DNA from: Clostridia bacterium
Lineage (GTDB): Bacteria; Bacillota; Clostridia; Oscillospirales; Feifaniaceae
Direction of reading: 5' to 3'
NCBI GenBank assembly: GCA_017517965.1
Contig: JAFWXR010000037.1
Location: forward strand, 183,970 to 247,969
DNA length: 64,000 bases
The translations under genes were made by a program, and so were the position numbers. Shown one piece after another: positions 14,345-22,935 of the stretch; position 1 is the first letter of the stretch; the number at the start of each line of letters is the position of its first letter. Below the pieces are notes generated by a model that saw only the letters and a program-made list of their open reading frames with translations, was not told the DNA's origin and did no database searches.

Positions 14345-15832
14345 ATGTGGCAGATAGGTTTTGATAACGAGGCGTATATACAAAAGCAGTCCGAGCAGAT
14401 TCGTAAGCGTATAAAGGAATTCGGCGGCAAGCTTTATCTTGAGTTCGGCGGCAAGCTTTTTGACGATTATCATGCCTCCCGTGTTCTGCCGGGATTCAAG
14501 CCCGACAGTAAGGTGCTCATGCTTAAAAATCTCGGTGAGGACGTTGAGGTTGTTATCGTAATCAGCGCACTTGACATAGAAAAAAACAAGGTGCGTGGCG
14601 ACCTTGGTATCACGTATGACAGTGACGTGCTTCGTCTTATAGACGCTTTCCGTGAAATCGGGCTCTACGTGGGCAGCGTCGTTATATCAAAATTCAAGGA
14701 ACAGCCGTCTGCAATGGCTTTCAAGAAGAAACTTGAAAGTCTCGGTATGAAGGTCTATCTCCACAGGCTTATTGACGGTTATCCGCTCAACGTGTCCCAC
14801 GTTGTGAGTGAGGAAGGCTTTGGAAAGAACGAATTTATCGAAACGTCAAGACCGCTCGTAGTTGTGACCGCACCCGGTCCCGGCAGCGGAAAGATGGCGA
14901 CCTGTCTTTCACAGTTATATCACGATTATCTTCACGGTGTTTCGGCAGGCTATGCCAAGTTTGAGACATTCCCGATATGGAATATTCCCTTAAAGCACCC
15001 CGTAAATCTTGCTTACGAGGCGGCAACTGCCGATCTTGACGACGTCAATATGATTGACCCGTATCATCTTGAAGCATACGGTGAAACAACGGTAAATTAC
15101 AACAGGGACGTTGAGGTTTTCCCCGTACTTCGCACGATGTTTGAAAAGATTCTCGGACAGAGTCCGTATAAATCACCCACGGATATGGGTGTAAATATGG
15201 CAGGCAACTGCATTGTTGATGATGAGGCGGTTAAAAAAGCCTCAAGGGATGAGATTGTACGCCGTTATTTCTCGGCTCTGTGCGAACAGCGTATGGGCAG
15301 GGGAAGTAAAGAGGCGGTTAATAAAATTGAATTGCTTATGAATCAGGCAGGCGTCTGCGTTTCCGACCGTGCGGTAGTAACCGCCGCTTATGAAAAGACG
15401 AAGGCGTCGGATATGCAACCCGTCGTTGCCATAGAACTTCCTGACGGACAGATTGTGACGGGCAGGAACAAAAATCTGCTCGGTGCGTCTGCGGCGGCAC
15501 TTCTCAATGCGGTAAAGGTGCTCGGCGGTATTGACGATGACGTATATTTAATATCACCCGAGGTTATCGAGCCGATACAGAAGCTCAAGACCGAGATACT
15601 CGGCAACCATAATCCGAGGCTTCATTCGGACGAGGTGCTCATAGCGCTTACCGTGTCAGCGGCGCAGAGCGAGGTTGCATCACTTGCCACAAAACAGCTT
15701 AAAAAGCTTCGTAACTGTGAGGCACATTCAACGGTCATTCTCTCACAGGTTGACCTTGACGTATACAGAAAACTGGGCATCAACGTAACGTGTGAGCCCA
15801 AGCACCAGACGAAAAAACTTTACCATAAATAA
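14345..15832 (+). CDS. DUF1846 family protein
   Basis: A 495-residue protein of the DUF1846 family, identified by the N-terminal IGFDNEAYIQKQSEQIRKRI, the motif EFGGKLFDDYHASRVLPGF and the PGPGSGKMATCLSQLYHDY segment, which carries a P-loop-like G-x-G-S-G-K-M. The length is normal for the family, whose biochemical role is not firmly established. ATG 14345 follows a weak GAGG. A strong terminator follows the gene, so it appears monocistronic. Confidence 0.9.
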   Translation: MWQIGFDNEAYIQKQSEQIRKRIKEFGGKLYLEFGGKLFDDYHASRVLPGFKPDSKVLMLKNLGEDVEVVIVISALDIEKNKVRGDLGITYDSDVLRLIDAFREIGLYVGSVVISKFKEQPSAMAFKKKLESLGMKVYLHRLIDGYPLNVSHVVSEEGFGKNEFIETSRPLVVVTAPGPGSGKMATCLSQLYHDYLHGVSAGYAKFETFPIWNIPLKHPVNLAYEAATADLDDVNMIDPYHLEAYGETTVNYNRDVEVFPVLRTMFEKILGQSPYKSPTDMGVNMAGNCIVDDEAVKKASRDEIVRRYFSALCEQRMGRGSKEAVNKIELLMNQAGVCVSDRAVVTAAYEKTKASDMQPVVAIELPDGQIVTGRNKNLLGASAAALLNAVKVLGGIDDDVYLISPEVIEPIQKLKTEILGNHNPRLHSDEVLIALTVSAAQSEVASLATKQLKKLRNCEAHSTVILSQVDLDVYRKLGINVTCEPKHQTKKLYHK

Positions 15833-15837
15833 AAAAT

Positions 15838-15862
15838 GCTCTCCGATAAGGAGAGCTTTTTT
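15838..15862 (+). terminator. Rho-independent terminator
   Basis: GCTCTCC-gataa-GGAGAGC is followed by TTTTTT, directly after the DUF1846 gene. Confidence 0.85.
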
Positions 15863-15867
15863 ATTTA

Positions 15868-15996
15868 ATTCGGAATGCGTAATGCGGAATTCGGAATTAT
15901 GGTAGAAATTCCTTGACGGAATTTCATTTAAATAATTTTTGATGCAATCAAAAATTTTCCTTAATTACGAATTACGAATTCCTAATTCCGAATTAC
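15868..15996 (+). repeat. Family C repeat between convergent genes
   Basis: AATTCGGAATGCGTAATGCGG and hairpin GAAATTCC-ttgac-GGAATTTC on the plus strand, followed by the reverse-oriented CTAATTCCGAATTACAA. The minus-strand copy encodes the last residues and stop codon of the larA-like gene. Confidence 0.75.
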
Positions 15997-17253
15997 AACC
16001 GACACTCCGTCGGGGATTGCTGTTATAGATGCATTTTCGCCGACAAGTTTTTTAGCCATTTCGAGTGCTTCGGGGAGTGAGTGTGCAGGCGTCATATGGA
16101 ATGACTTTATGAGGCTGTCGGGCGCATCCGAAATATAGATGACCGTTGCCTTGAGCAGTATACGGCATAAAATCTGCGATTCCCACTGGTCAGCGATAGT
16201 TTCGTCCCTGTCACGCTTTAAAATGGAGTCGTAAATTTTCTGTGTATCGGGCTCGTCATTGAAGGTATTATAGAAGCCTTCACCGCCGTGACCGTCACTT
16301 GACGATGCAAGCATTATGATGACACCGCCGTCTTTTACGGTAGCCTCAGCCGCCGTCATACCCTTAACAGCCTGATATATATTCTGGTCAAGCGGATAAC
16401 CGCCGTTTGTTGTAATTACGATGTCGGAGGGGACAGCCTTTGCACCGCACAGACCTGATAAGAATTCAACACCCTTTGCGTGAGCAGCCTCAAGGTCACC
16501 CGCAACGGCGTAGATAGCATCCTTTTTCTCGTTTATGACCACGTTTACGATGTAACACAGACCTGCCGTTTTAGCGGCGTAGAGCATATCAATGTGAAGG
16601 GGATTGCCCTCGATTATACCCGTTCTCGCCTTATCCGAAGCGATAAACTCGGCACAGTGGTTTGCAAGCACCGTTCTGCGTGCCGCAACGCCGGGCAGAA
16701 CGCTCTTTCTTCCGCCCGAGAAGCCTGCGAAAAAGTGAGGCTCGATAAAGCCTTCGGATACGAGCAGGTCAGCCTCATAGGCGATTTTATTTATGACACA
16801 TTCACCGCCCGAGGGGAGTGTGCCGATATTTACAAGCATATCCTCGTCAAGACAGTCGTGGACGTATATTTTTTCGTTGTTTACAATGTCCTCACCGAAC
16901 TTGAAAACGAGTTCATCCCTCGTCGTGCCTCTGTGAAAGCCCGTTGCAATGAGTATCGTTATGTCGGCATCGGGGTTGCCCTGCCTGATTTCTTCAAGCA
17001 TGGAGGGCATAATCACCTTGCTCGGTACAGGGCGAGTATGGTCGGAGGCGATGATGCAGACCTTTTTCTTGCCCTTTGCAAGTTCACAAAGCCTCGGTGA
17101 GCCGATGGGGTTAGCCATAGCCTCACGCACGAGTGTCGTACCGTCCTTTTCGCATTTGTAGTCGTGAATGCCCGACGTCAGAACGGCGGCAAGATTTTCG
17201 TTTTCGAAATCGTAGGTAACGGTGTCTTTACCGTAAGGAAAATTAACTTTCAT
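15982..17253 (-). CDS. larA: LarA-family nickel-dependent racemase
   Basis: A 423-residue LarA-family protein. LarA uses a nickel-pincer nucleotide cofactor to racemise lactate or epimerise related alpha-hydroxy acids in the cytoplasm. DHTRP is at residues 71-75, H107 (GFHRG), H173 (EPHFFAGFSGG) and K183 (GRKSVLPG) fall one position from the catalytic H108, H174 and K184 of the Lactobacillus plantarum enzyme. The cofactor genes larB, larC and larE are not in this window. ATG 17253 follows AAAGGA and overlaps the rlu stop by 11 bases, so the two genes are cotranscribed. The substrate could be lactate or another hydroxy acid. The stop is formed by a family C repeat. Confidence 0.85.
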   Translation of the reverse strand: MKVNFPYGKDTVTYDFENENLAAVLTSGIHDYKCEKDGTTLVREAMANPIGSPRLCELAKGKKKVCIIASDHTRPVPSKVIMPSMLEEIRQGNPDADITILIATGFHRGTTRDELVFKFGEDIVNNEKIYVHDCLDEDMLVNIGTLPSGGECVINKIAYEADLLVSEGFIEPHFFAGFSGGRKSVLPGVAARRTVLANHCAEFIASDKARTGIIEGNPLHIDMLYAAKTAGLCYIVNVVINEKKDAIYAVAGDLEAAHAKGVEFLSGLCGAKAVPSDIVITTNGGYPLDQNIYQAVKGMTAAEATVKDGGVIIMLASSSDGHGGEGFYNTFNDEPDTQKIYDSILKRDRDETIADQWESQILCRILLKATVIYISDAPDSLIKSFHMTPAHSLPEALEMAKKLVGENASITAIPDGVSVVIRN

Positions 17254-18121
17254 AAACAAGTCCTTTCATATCTTCAGGCAGCGGTGCCTCAAAGGTGACA
17301 CGTTTGCCTCTGTAATCAAATTCTATTTTGCAGGCGTGCAGAGCAGGCCGTGAAATGAGGCTTTTATCCTCCGTTCCGTAGAGGAAATCGCCCGTTATTG
17401 AGTGCCCGATATAAGCCGAGTGCACCCTTATCTGATGCGTTCTTCCCGTCGTTATCGTAAAACGCACGAGAGAGCGGTTATTATGCTCTTTTACTACCTC
17501 AAAAAAGGTTTTTGCACTTTTACCGTCAGAACGCACCTCACGTTTTATGACCGAGCCTTCGACTCTTCCAATAGGTGCGTCAATGACACCGCTTTTCTGC
17601 TCAAAAATCCCGTCACAAATGCCGAGATACTCTTTTGTAAAGGTCGTGTGAAGTTGCGAAGAAAGCCGTGCGCATATATCGGCATTCTTTGCAATCACCA
17701 TAAGACCCGAAGTGCCCTTGTCAAGACGGTTTACGGGACGGAAAATCATATTTTTATACCTGTAGGCGACAATGTTTGCCACCGAGTCGGTATGATGATT
17801 CTGCGAAGGGTGAACGGGCATACCGCCCTCCTTGTTGATGACTAAAATTTCATCATCTTCAAAAATTATATCAAGATTGCCGTCTACCGCCTCAACGCCC
17901 GAAGAAAACTCGTCATCACTTTCGGTTGTGAGCGTAAGCTTTTCACCGCCGCGGAGAATATAGTCGGTATGAACTTCTCTGCCGTCAATGCAGATACCGC
18001 CTTCTCTGTACTTGGCACGTTTCACAAGCCCTGCCGAGAGCGAGAGATTATATCTTAAATAATCACGAAGTGCCGTTCCTGCACAGTCAGACGGGACGGT
18101 AAATTCCATTAAATGTTTCAT
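17243..18121 (-). CDS. RluA-family 23S/tRNA pseudouridine synthase
   Basis: A 292-residue enzyme with an S4-like N-terminal region (residues 1-75) and the catalytic domain. The RluA signature RLDKGTSGLMVIAKN near residue 132 carries the catalytic aspartate. Other family motifs are VINKEGGMPVHPS and GRTHQIRVHSAYIGHSITGD. It isomerises uridine to pseudouridine in rRNA or tRNA; the exact target position cannot be read from sequence. It is upstream of and overlapping larA, and divergent from the flippase gene. Confidence 0.9.
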   Translation of the reverse strand: MKHLMEFTVPSDCAGTALRDYLRYNLSLSAGLVKRAKYREGGICIDGREVHTDYILRGGEKLTLTTESDDEFSSGVEAVDGNLDIIFEDDEILVINKEGGMPVHPSQNHHTDSVANIVAYRYKNMIFRPVNRLDKGTSGLMVIAKNADICARLSSQLHTTFTKEYLGICDGIFEQKSGVIDAPIGRVEGSVIKREVRSDGKSAKTFFEVVKEHNNRSLVRFTITTGRTHQIRVHSAYIGHSITGDFLYGTEDKSLISRPALHACKIEFDYRGKRVTFEAPLPEDMKGLVYES

Positions 18122-18180
18122 AGACTCAATTATACACTAAACGATAACATATTTCTACACCATATTTAATAAACTGTACT

Positions 18181-19605
18181 ATGAATAAGATTTTGAAAAG
18201 TACGTTTATTTTATTTATAGGTACACTCGTTGTCAAGAGCATAGGAATGTATTTTCGCAGTACGCTTTCGGTTTCACTCGGCAGCGAGGGTATGGGCATT
18301 TATGAAATGATATTTTCGGTATATCTGCTCATCGTCACACTTGCCTATTCGGGAGTCAATATTGCGGTGGTAAGGCTGTCAGGTGAGGGTAAAATTTACG
18401 GGCGGAGCCTTGTTTTCACGGCACAAAGACTTATCGTGCCGTTATCCGTTGCCGTGGGTGGAGTTTTGTTTGCGGTTGCACCGTTTGTCGCAGAAACTCT
18501 GCTCAAAGCGCAGGCTGCTACGGCACCGCTTAAAATACTTTCGTTTTCCGTGCCCTTTATGTCGCTGTCGATATGCTTTTCGTCGTGGTATATCGGGCAG
18601 GGGAATACGGCAGTGCCCGTTCTCTGCCAGATAGCAGAGCAGACACTTCGCATAATCATACTCAAAACCATGCTTAAAATGGGGGCACTACCGCTTGTGG
18701 CGTGTGCCTGGGCGATGAGTATGGGAGAGGTGCTTTCCTGCATCTTCATAGGTGCGGTATTTTTAAGAAGCGGCGGCAGACGTGGTCGTGTAAAGAGGGG
18801 CATAGTGCCCAAAATTCTTGAAATTTGCGTCCCTGTCGGACTTGGCAATTATCTCTCGTCGGGTATCGGCACGGCTGAAAACATTCTTTTTCCGAGAATG
18901 CTCTCTCGCCATTCGGACAATGCCCTTTCACAGTACGGTATGCTCAGCGGTATGGTAATGCCCATGATAACCTTTCCGTCGGCACTGCTGACCTCGCTTT
19001 CGACGGTGCTTATGCCGTCGGTCGCCAAAAGCGGTGACGGGAGGGAGGTAAAGCCCTATCTTGATTTCACACTCAAAGCAAGTGTGCTCATTGCATCAAT
19101 TTTTTTATTTTTTCCGTACCGACTCGGTTCTGCAATATACTCGTCCGTAAGGGTGGGACAGTATGTGGGCAGACTCTCTTTTATCGTGCCTCTTATGTAT
19201 ACCGAAAGCATAATTTCCTCTGCCTTAAACGGTCTTGGCAAACAGCGATTTCTGGTTATTATAAACAGTGCAGAGCAGGTTGCAATGCTTTTCGTAATAC
19301 TGTTTTTGGTGCCAAAGTGGGGGCTTACCGCCTATATCGGTGCGATGTTTGCAGGTGCAGGCATTACCTGCTTTATAAAACTGTGTGTGATGCTTAAAAT
19401 TTCCGACTTTTCTTTTGATATAGCAGGTATGCTTGTAATCCCCGTGCTCTGTGCGGCATTTTCGGGCATCACCGCAAAGGCTGTGTGTGCTCATTTTCTG
19501 TGGGGCAGGGTGAGCCTTGTTCTCGACCTTGTAATCGGTATCATCATCCACGCCACCGTGTATCTTATTTTGATGAAAATATTTAATAAAAAAAGAACCT
19601 CGTAA
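18181..19605 (+). CDS. MOP-superfamily flippase (SpoVB/PST-like)
   Basis: A 474-residue integral membrane protein with about 12-14 helices. The N-terminus ILKSTFILFIGTLVVKSIGMYFRSTLS and the later GTAENILFPRMLS are typical of SpoVB-like members of the polysaccharide transporter branch of the MOP superfamily, which flip lipid-linked oligosaccharides or peptidoglycan precursors. It is about 40 residues shorter than Bacillus SpoVB. No linked glycosyltransferases are present, which favours a SpoVB-like rather than capsule role. Divergent from the rlu-larA pair and closed by a terminator. Confidence 0.8.
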   Translation: MNKILKSTFILFIGTLVVKSIGMYFRSTLSVSLGSEGMGIYEMIFSVYLLIVTLAYSGVNIAVVRLSGEGKIYGRSLVFTAQRLIVPLSVAVGGVLFAVAPFVAETLLKAQAATAPLKILSFSVPFMSLSICFSSWYIGQGNTAVPVLCQIAEQTLRIIILKTMLKMGALPLVACAWAMSMGEVLSCIFIGAVFLRSGGRRGRVKRGIVPKILEICVPVGLGNYLSSGIGTAENILFPRMLSRHSDNALSQYGMLSGMVMPMITFPSALLTSLSTVLMPSVAKSGDGREVKPYLDFTLKASVLIASIFLFFPYRLGSAIYSSVRVGQYVGRLSFIVPLMYTESIISSALNGLGKQRFLVIINSAEQVAMLFVILFLVPKWGLTAYIGAMFAGAGITCFIKLCVMLKISDFSFDIAGMLVIPVLCAAFSGITAKAVCAHFLWGRVSLVLDLVIGIIIHATVYLILMKIFNKKRTS

Positions 19606-19617
19606 GGAGGTTCTTTT
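19590..19617 (+). terminator. Rho-independent terminator
   Basis: AAAGAACCTC-gtaa-GGAGGTTCTTTT overlaps the flippase stop region and lies between convergent genes. A-rich and T-rich flanks suggest it works in both directions. Confidence 0.8.
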
Positions 19618-19638
19618 CCTTAATTCCGAATTTTTGAA

Positions 19639-20031
19639 TTATAATTCCGAAGTGCAGTGAGCGCAACGTGTTGCTTCAATGGCAATCTCACTCTTGCAGT
19701 AGGGACATACCTTCGTCGTGGGTTCTGCAGGTGCTTCTTCCTTCTTCTTGCCCGAAACAAGCTTGTTTATAAAGCGGATAAGGCAGAAGAGGATGAATGC
19801 CATTATAACGAAATTGATAACGGCTGAAAGAAAGTTTGTTGCGAATGTTGCAATGTCAGCACCCGTGAAGTCTGCCTGTCTTGTGATAAACTGGATAAGC
19901 GGATTGATGAAGTTGTCAATAAGTGCCGTTACGATGCCTGAGAATGCACCGCCGATGATGATACCGACAGCCATGTCGATAACGTTGCCACGAAGGGCAA
20001 ACGCCTTGAATTCTGCTAAAAACTTTTTCAT
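19639..20031 (-). CDS. mscL: Large-conductance mechanosensitive channel with zinc ribbon
   Basis: A 130-residue MscL. The channel core is clear: FKAFALRGNVIDMAVGIIIGGAF in helix 1 and FVIMAFILFCLIRFINKL in helix 2. It opens under membrane tension to release solutes during hypo-osmotic shock. In place of the usual short helical tail the C-terminus has KVCPYCKSEIAIEATRCAHC, two CxxC pairs forming a zinc ribbon. The last residues (SEL) and stop codon are read from a family C-like AATTCGGAATTATAA sequence. Cotranscribed with mscS, five bases apart. Confidence 0.95.
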   Translation of the reverse strand: MKKFLAEFKAFALRGNVIDMAVGIIIGGAFSGIVTALIDNFINPLIQFITRQADFTGADIATFATNFLSAVINFVIMAFILFCLIRFINKLVSGKKKEEAPAEPTTKVCPYCKSEIAIEATRCAHCTSEL

Positions 20032-20036
20032 AATGT

Positions 20037-20843
20037 TTACTCCTTATTTATTTTTATATCCATATGAGGATACGGAATTTCAACGCCGTTTTCGTCAAAC
20101 GCCTTTTTGACGTTTTCGGTAAGGTCAAAATAGGTCGTCCAGTAATCTCCTGCATCAACCCACACACGAAGCACGAAGTCGAGCGAACTGTCGCTGTGTG
20201 CCGAAAGGCGTGTAAAGGGTGCAGGGTCTTTTTTTATCTGCGGTAATTTGTCACATTCGGCAAGCAAAAGTGATTTTACCTTTTCAATGTCGCTGTCGTA
20301 TGCCACCGAGAAGGTGAGGTCAACACGTCTGTCGGATTTGCCGTTGTAGTTTACAACCGTAGAATTCGTGAGTGCGCCGTTAGGCAACGTAACCGTCTTG
20401 TTGTCAACCGTCACAATCACGGTGTAGAAAATGGAAATGCTTTCAACGACACCGCTGTACGCACCGTTTTCGATGAAATCACCCACCTTGAAGGGCTTGA
20501 AAAGAAGCAGCATAATACCGCCTGCAAGGTTTGAGAGTGAGCCCTGAAGTGCAAGACCGATAGCAACACCTGCCGAAGCAATCATGGTGATAAAGGTCGA
20601 GCCGGGGATGCCCAGCGTCATAGCCGCCGTGATTACGACGAGGATTTTAAGTGCAATACGAAGAAAACTCTTAAGAAACGTACGCACCGTAACGTCGATT
20701 TTGGCAAAGCCCTTTGATTTTTCGATTGATTTTGTAAGCACCTTGGTAAGTTTAAAGCCCACTACGAGAATGAGCACCGCATAAAGCAGTTTAAGACCGA
20801 CCGTGGTTGCAAGTTGTGTGAGATAATGGATAAATTCTGACAT
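20037..20843 (-). CDS. mscS: Small-conductance mechanosensitive channel
   Basis: A 268-residue MscS-family channel. Membrane helices occupy about residues 15-35, 60-80 and 85-115, with the pore-lining GVAIGLALQGSLSNLAGGIMLLLFKPFKVGDFIE segment, then the cytoplasmic beta domain (TVDNKTVTLPNGALTNSTVVN). The length matches the E. coli protein. It is the first gene of a two-gene osmotic-protection operon with mscL. The array A4 lies immediately upstream of its promoter region. Confidence 0.95.
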   Translation of the reverse strand: MSEFIHYLTQLATTVGLKLLYAVLILVVGFKLTKVLTKSIEKSKGFAKIDVTVRTFLKSFLRIALKILVVITAAMTLGIPGSTFITMIASAGVAIGLALQGSLSNLAGGIMLLLFKPFKVGDFIENGAYSGVVESISIFYTVIVTVDNKTVTLPNGALTNSTVVNYNGKSDRRVDLTFSVAYDSDIEKVKSLLLAECDKLPQIKKDPAPFTRLSAHSDSSLDFVLRVWVDAGDYWTTYFDLTENVKKAFDENGVEIPYPHMDIKINKE

Positions 20844-20888
20844 AACCGATTACTCCTTTAATCTGTATTGTAAATTTTGTTATGATTT

Positions 20889-21060
20889 GCACATTTGTGC
20901 ATGAATTGGCTTTGCCATGAATTGTGCTGACGCACATGAATTGAATTGCCACAATGCACCGTCAGGTGCAATTCATGAGCCGTTTGGCTCAATTCACGAA
21001 ATCGTAGATTTCAATTCACGCCGTAAGGCAATTCATTGATGAAAACGAAAGTTTTCATCA
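20889..21060 (-). repeat. Family A eight-hairpin array, copy A4 (minus strand)
   Basis: On the minus strand the array starts with TGATGAAAAC-tttc-GTTTTCATCA, whose first TGA is the stop codon of the radical SAM gene. It continues GCC-ttac-GGC; GAAATC-tac-GATTTC; GAGCC-aaac-GGCTC; GCACC-tgac-GGTGC; a centre ATTGTGGCAATTC; GTGC-gtca-GCAC; GGC-aaa-GCC; GCACA-aat-TGTGC. The order matches A1-A3 although the sequence has diverged, with paired changes in hairpins 4, 5, 6 and 8. This copy lies outside the phage module. Confidence 0.88.
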
Positions 21061-21669
21061 ATCTGTATATTTTCTTACACGAAGCGGGATACCCATTTCG
21101 TCTGCAAGTTTTTTACATTCCTCTATATCCTCTGCAGGAATCACGTCAACGACAGAGAGGACTACCTTTACATTATCGCATGTTTTACATTCTTTTGCAA
21201 ATTTAAGCATTGCATCAAACGCCTTTTCACCGAAAGCAGGTACACACAGCTCGTTATATTTTTCTGCCGTATGCTGATTTAAACTGATGCTGACCGTGTC
21301 AACGAGTGAGCAGATTTCCTCTGCCGTCGGCTTTCCGTTTAAAAGGTCGGACAGACCGTTGGTGTTAAGGCGAATGGGCAGACCCAGTTTTTCTTTGATG
21401 TAACTGCAGGTCATAACAAAATTTTTGTAGGCCGCCGTCGGCTCACCGTAACCGCAGAAGATTATTTCACCCTTGTAGTCGGAAAAATCAAAAGCGTCTA
21501 TTGCCGATTTTATCTCGTCAAACGAGGGGGCGTGCCCCTCAAACCAGAGGGTAGAAGCATCACCCACCGAGTCACCGTTGTTTCGTATGCAGAATTTGCA
21601 TTTGCAGGGACAGGTGTTGGTTATGTTGAGATAAACGGAATTTTCAAATGTGTATAAAATATCAGCCAT
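21058..21669 (-). CDS. TatD-associated-type radical SAM protein
   Basis: A 203-residue radical SAM protein with the cluster motif CPCKCKFC (C-x3-C-x2-C) near residue 20 and the SAM-binding GYGEPTAAY near residue 73. The length and sequence resemble the short family often found near TatD and called TatD-associated radical SAM. Substrate unknown. It is the third gene of an operon with the ECF S-component and pyridoxal kinase, two bases after the S-component gene. Stop codon lies in repeat A4. Confidence 0.8.
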   Translation of the reverse strand: MADILYTFENSVYLNITNTCPCKCKFCIRNNGDSVGDASTLWFEGHAPSFDEIKSAIDAFDFSDYKGEIIFCGYGEPTAAYKNFVMTCSYIKEKLGLPIRLNTNGLSDLLNGKPTAEEICSLVDTVSISLNQHTAEKYNELCVPAFGEKAFDAMLKFAKECKTCDNVKVVLSVVDVIPAEDIEECKKLADEMGIPLRVRKYTD

Positions 21670-21671
21670 AA

Positions 21672-22127
21672 TTAAACTCTCCTGTGTTTGAGAAACGTTG
21701 AAAAAATGTAGTAGATTATCGCACTTCCCACCGCCTGTACAAGCGAAAAGGGAAGGCTCAAAAGCGCACTTTCTGTCGAGAAAAGCATTGCTTCGGCAAG
21801 AAAATAGCCTGCCACCGTGATGACACCCGATAAAACGGGTGCAATTTTTTTATTTAAAATGAAGGGCAAAACATTCAGTGCCTTTATTATTGCCGTTGCA
21901 GGTGCCCACAGCGTTGCACCAGCCATAATGTCGGCAAATGCACCGCCGATTGCCGCCGCCGTCACCGCATAGGGCAGGGGAAGCATGGTCGATGCGAGAT
22001 AAATCAGTGCGTCACCAAAGTGAACGTAGCCTGCATTTATCCCCGTCGGAATTTTTATAAAGGCGGTACAAACAGCAATAAGTGATGCAAAAAGTGCCGC
22101 CGTTACAAGTTTTTTCGTTTTGTTCAT
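21672..22127 (-). CDS. ECF transporter S-component, probable vitamin B6 uptake
   Basis: A 151-residue membrane protein with five to six helices and the ECF S-component pattern (KKLVTAALFASLIAVCTAFIKIPTG; GDALIYLASTMLPLPYAVTAAAIGGAFAD). S-components bind a vitamin and dock on the shared EcfT/EcfAA' energising module, which is not encoded here. Overlap (ATGA) with the pyridoxal kinase gene suggests pyridoxine, pyridoxal or a related precursor as substrate; this is a context-based inference. Confidence 0.8.
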   Translation of the reverse strand: MNKTKKLVTAALFASLIAVCTAFIKIPTGINAGYVHFGDALIYLASTMLPLPYAVTAAAIGGAFADIMAGATLWAPATAIIKALNVLPFILNKKIAPVLSGVITVAGYFLAEAMLFSTESALLSLPFSLVQAVGSAIIYYIFSTFLKHRRV

Positions 22128-22933
22128 ATGAGCATCCCCAAATATTTCTGAAAATTCACACCGTCGTTTCTGTCGGTATTCTCGGCGTAGGTGTCGGCAA
22201 CCGCTTTGCTTATGAAATCACCTGCAAGACGTGTTGCGCTGATAACGTCAAGCCCCTTTACGACGCCGCCACACAGCGTTGATGAAAACAAGTCACCCGT
22301 ACCCGAGTAACTGCCCCCGTACATAACGTTGGTGACGGGTGTAATTTCATCCTTTGTGACAACGAGGTTTGTTGCGTGATCACCGTCACGCAGTCCCGTC
22401 ACGATAACAGTATGAAGCGGTCCTGATATGAGCTTTTTTGCACTCTGTCCTATTATATCAAGATTACTGAGAGTGGTGTAATCCTCACCCGTCATGATTG
22501 CAAGCTCGGTTAAATTCGGTGTGATAATATTTGCATGCTTTGCAAGGGCACACACCTTTTTGCACATTTCGTCGTTATACGTGGAATAGATTTTGCCGTC
22601 ATCAGCCATAACGGGGTCGCACACGAAAAGGGTGTCCTCTTTCATAAATGCCGTTACAAAATGGCGTATTTTTTCAATCTGCTCGGCACTTGCGCAGTAG
22701 CCCGTTAAAATGGCGTCAAAATGGGCATCAAGTTTTTTCCACTCGTCGATAAAACCGTCCATAAGGTCGGTACAGTCGTGGCACAGAAAACTCTCATACC
22801 CCGTCTGATTTGACAGCACCGCAGTAGGCAGGGGATTGCACTCAATACCCATTGCGGATATGACGGGAAGAGCCGCCGTCAGCGAACAGCGCCCAAACCC
22901 CGATATGTCGTTTATAACTGCAATTTTCTTCAT
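22124..22933 (-). CDS. pdxK: Pyridoxal/pyridoxamine kinase
   Basis: A 269-residue kinase of the ribokinase/PdxK family. It phosphorylates B6 vitamers in salvage of pyridoxal 5'-phosphate. The start KKIAVINDISGFGRCSLTAALPVISAMG is characteristic, as are FVCDPVMADDGKIY and the catalytic region YGGSYSGTGDLFSSTLCGG with the anion-hole GTGD. First gene of an operon with the ECF S-component and the radical SAM protein. Repeat B6 ends two bases before the ATG, so its GAGGACG supplies the ribosome-binding site. Confidence 0.88.
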   Translation of the reverse strand: MKKIAVINDISGFGRCSLTAALPVISAMGIECNPLPTAVLSNQTGYESFLCHDCTDLMDGFIDEWKKLDAHFDAILTGYCASAEQIEKIRHFVTAFMKEDTLFVCDPVMADDGKIYSTYNDEMCKKVCALAKHANIITPNLTELAIMTGEDYTTLSNLDIIGQSAKKLISGPLHTVIVTGLRDGDHATNLVVTKDEITPVTNVMYGGSYSGTGDLFSSTLCGGVVKGLDVISATRLAGDFISKAVADTYAENTDRNDGVNFQKYLGMLI

Positions 22934-22935
22934 GC

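Noticed and set aside
16480..17100. A 206-codon plus-strand open frame opposite larA
   Set aside because: It is antisense to a clearly conserved enzyme, has no ribosome-binding site and its protein has no recognisable features.
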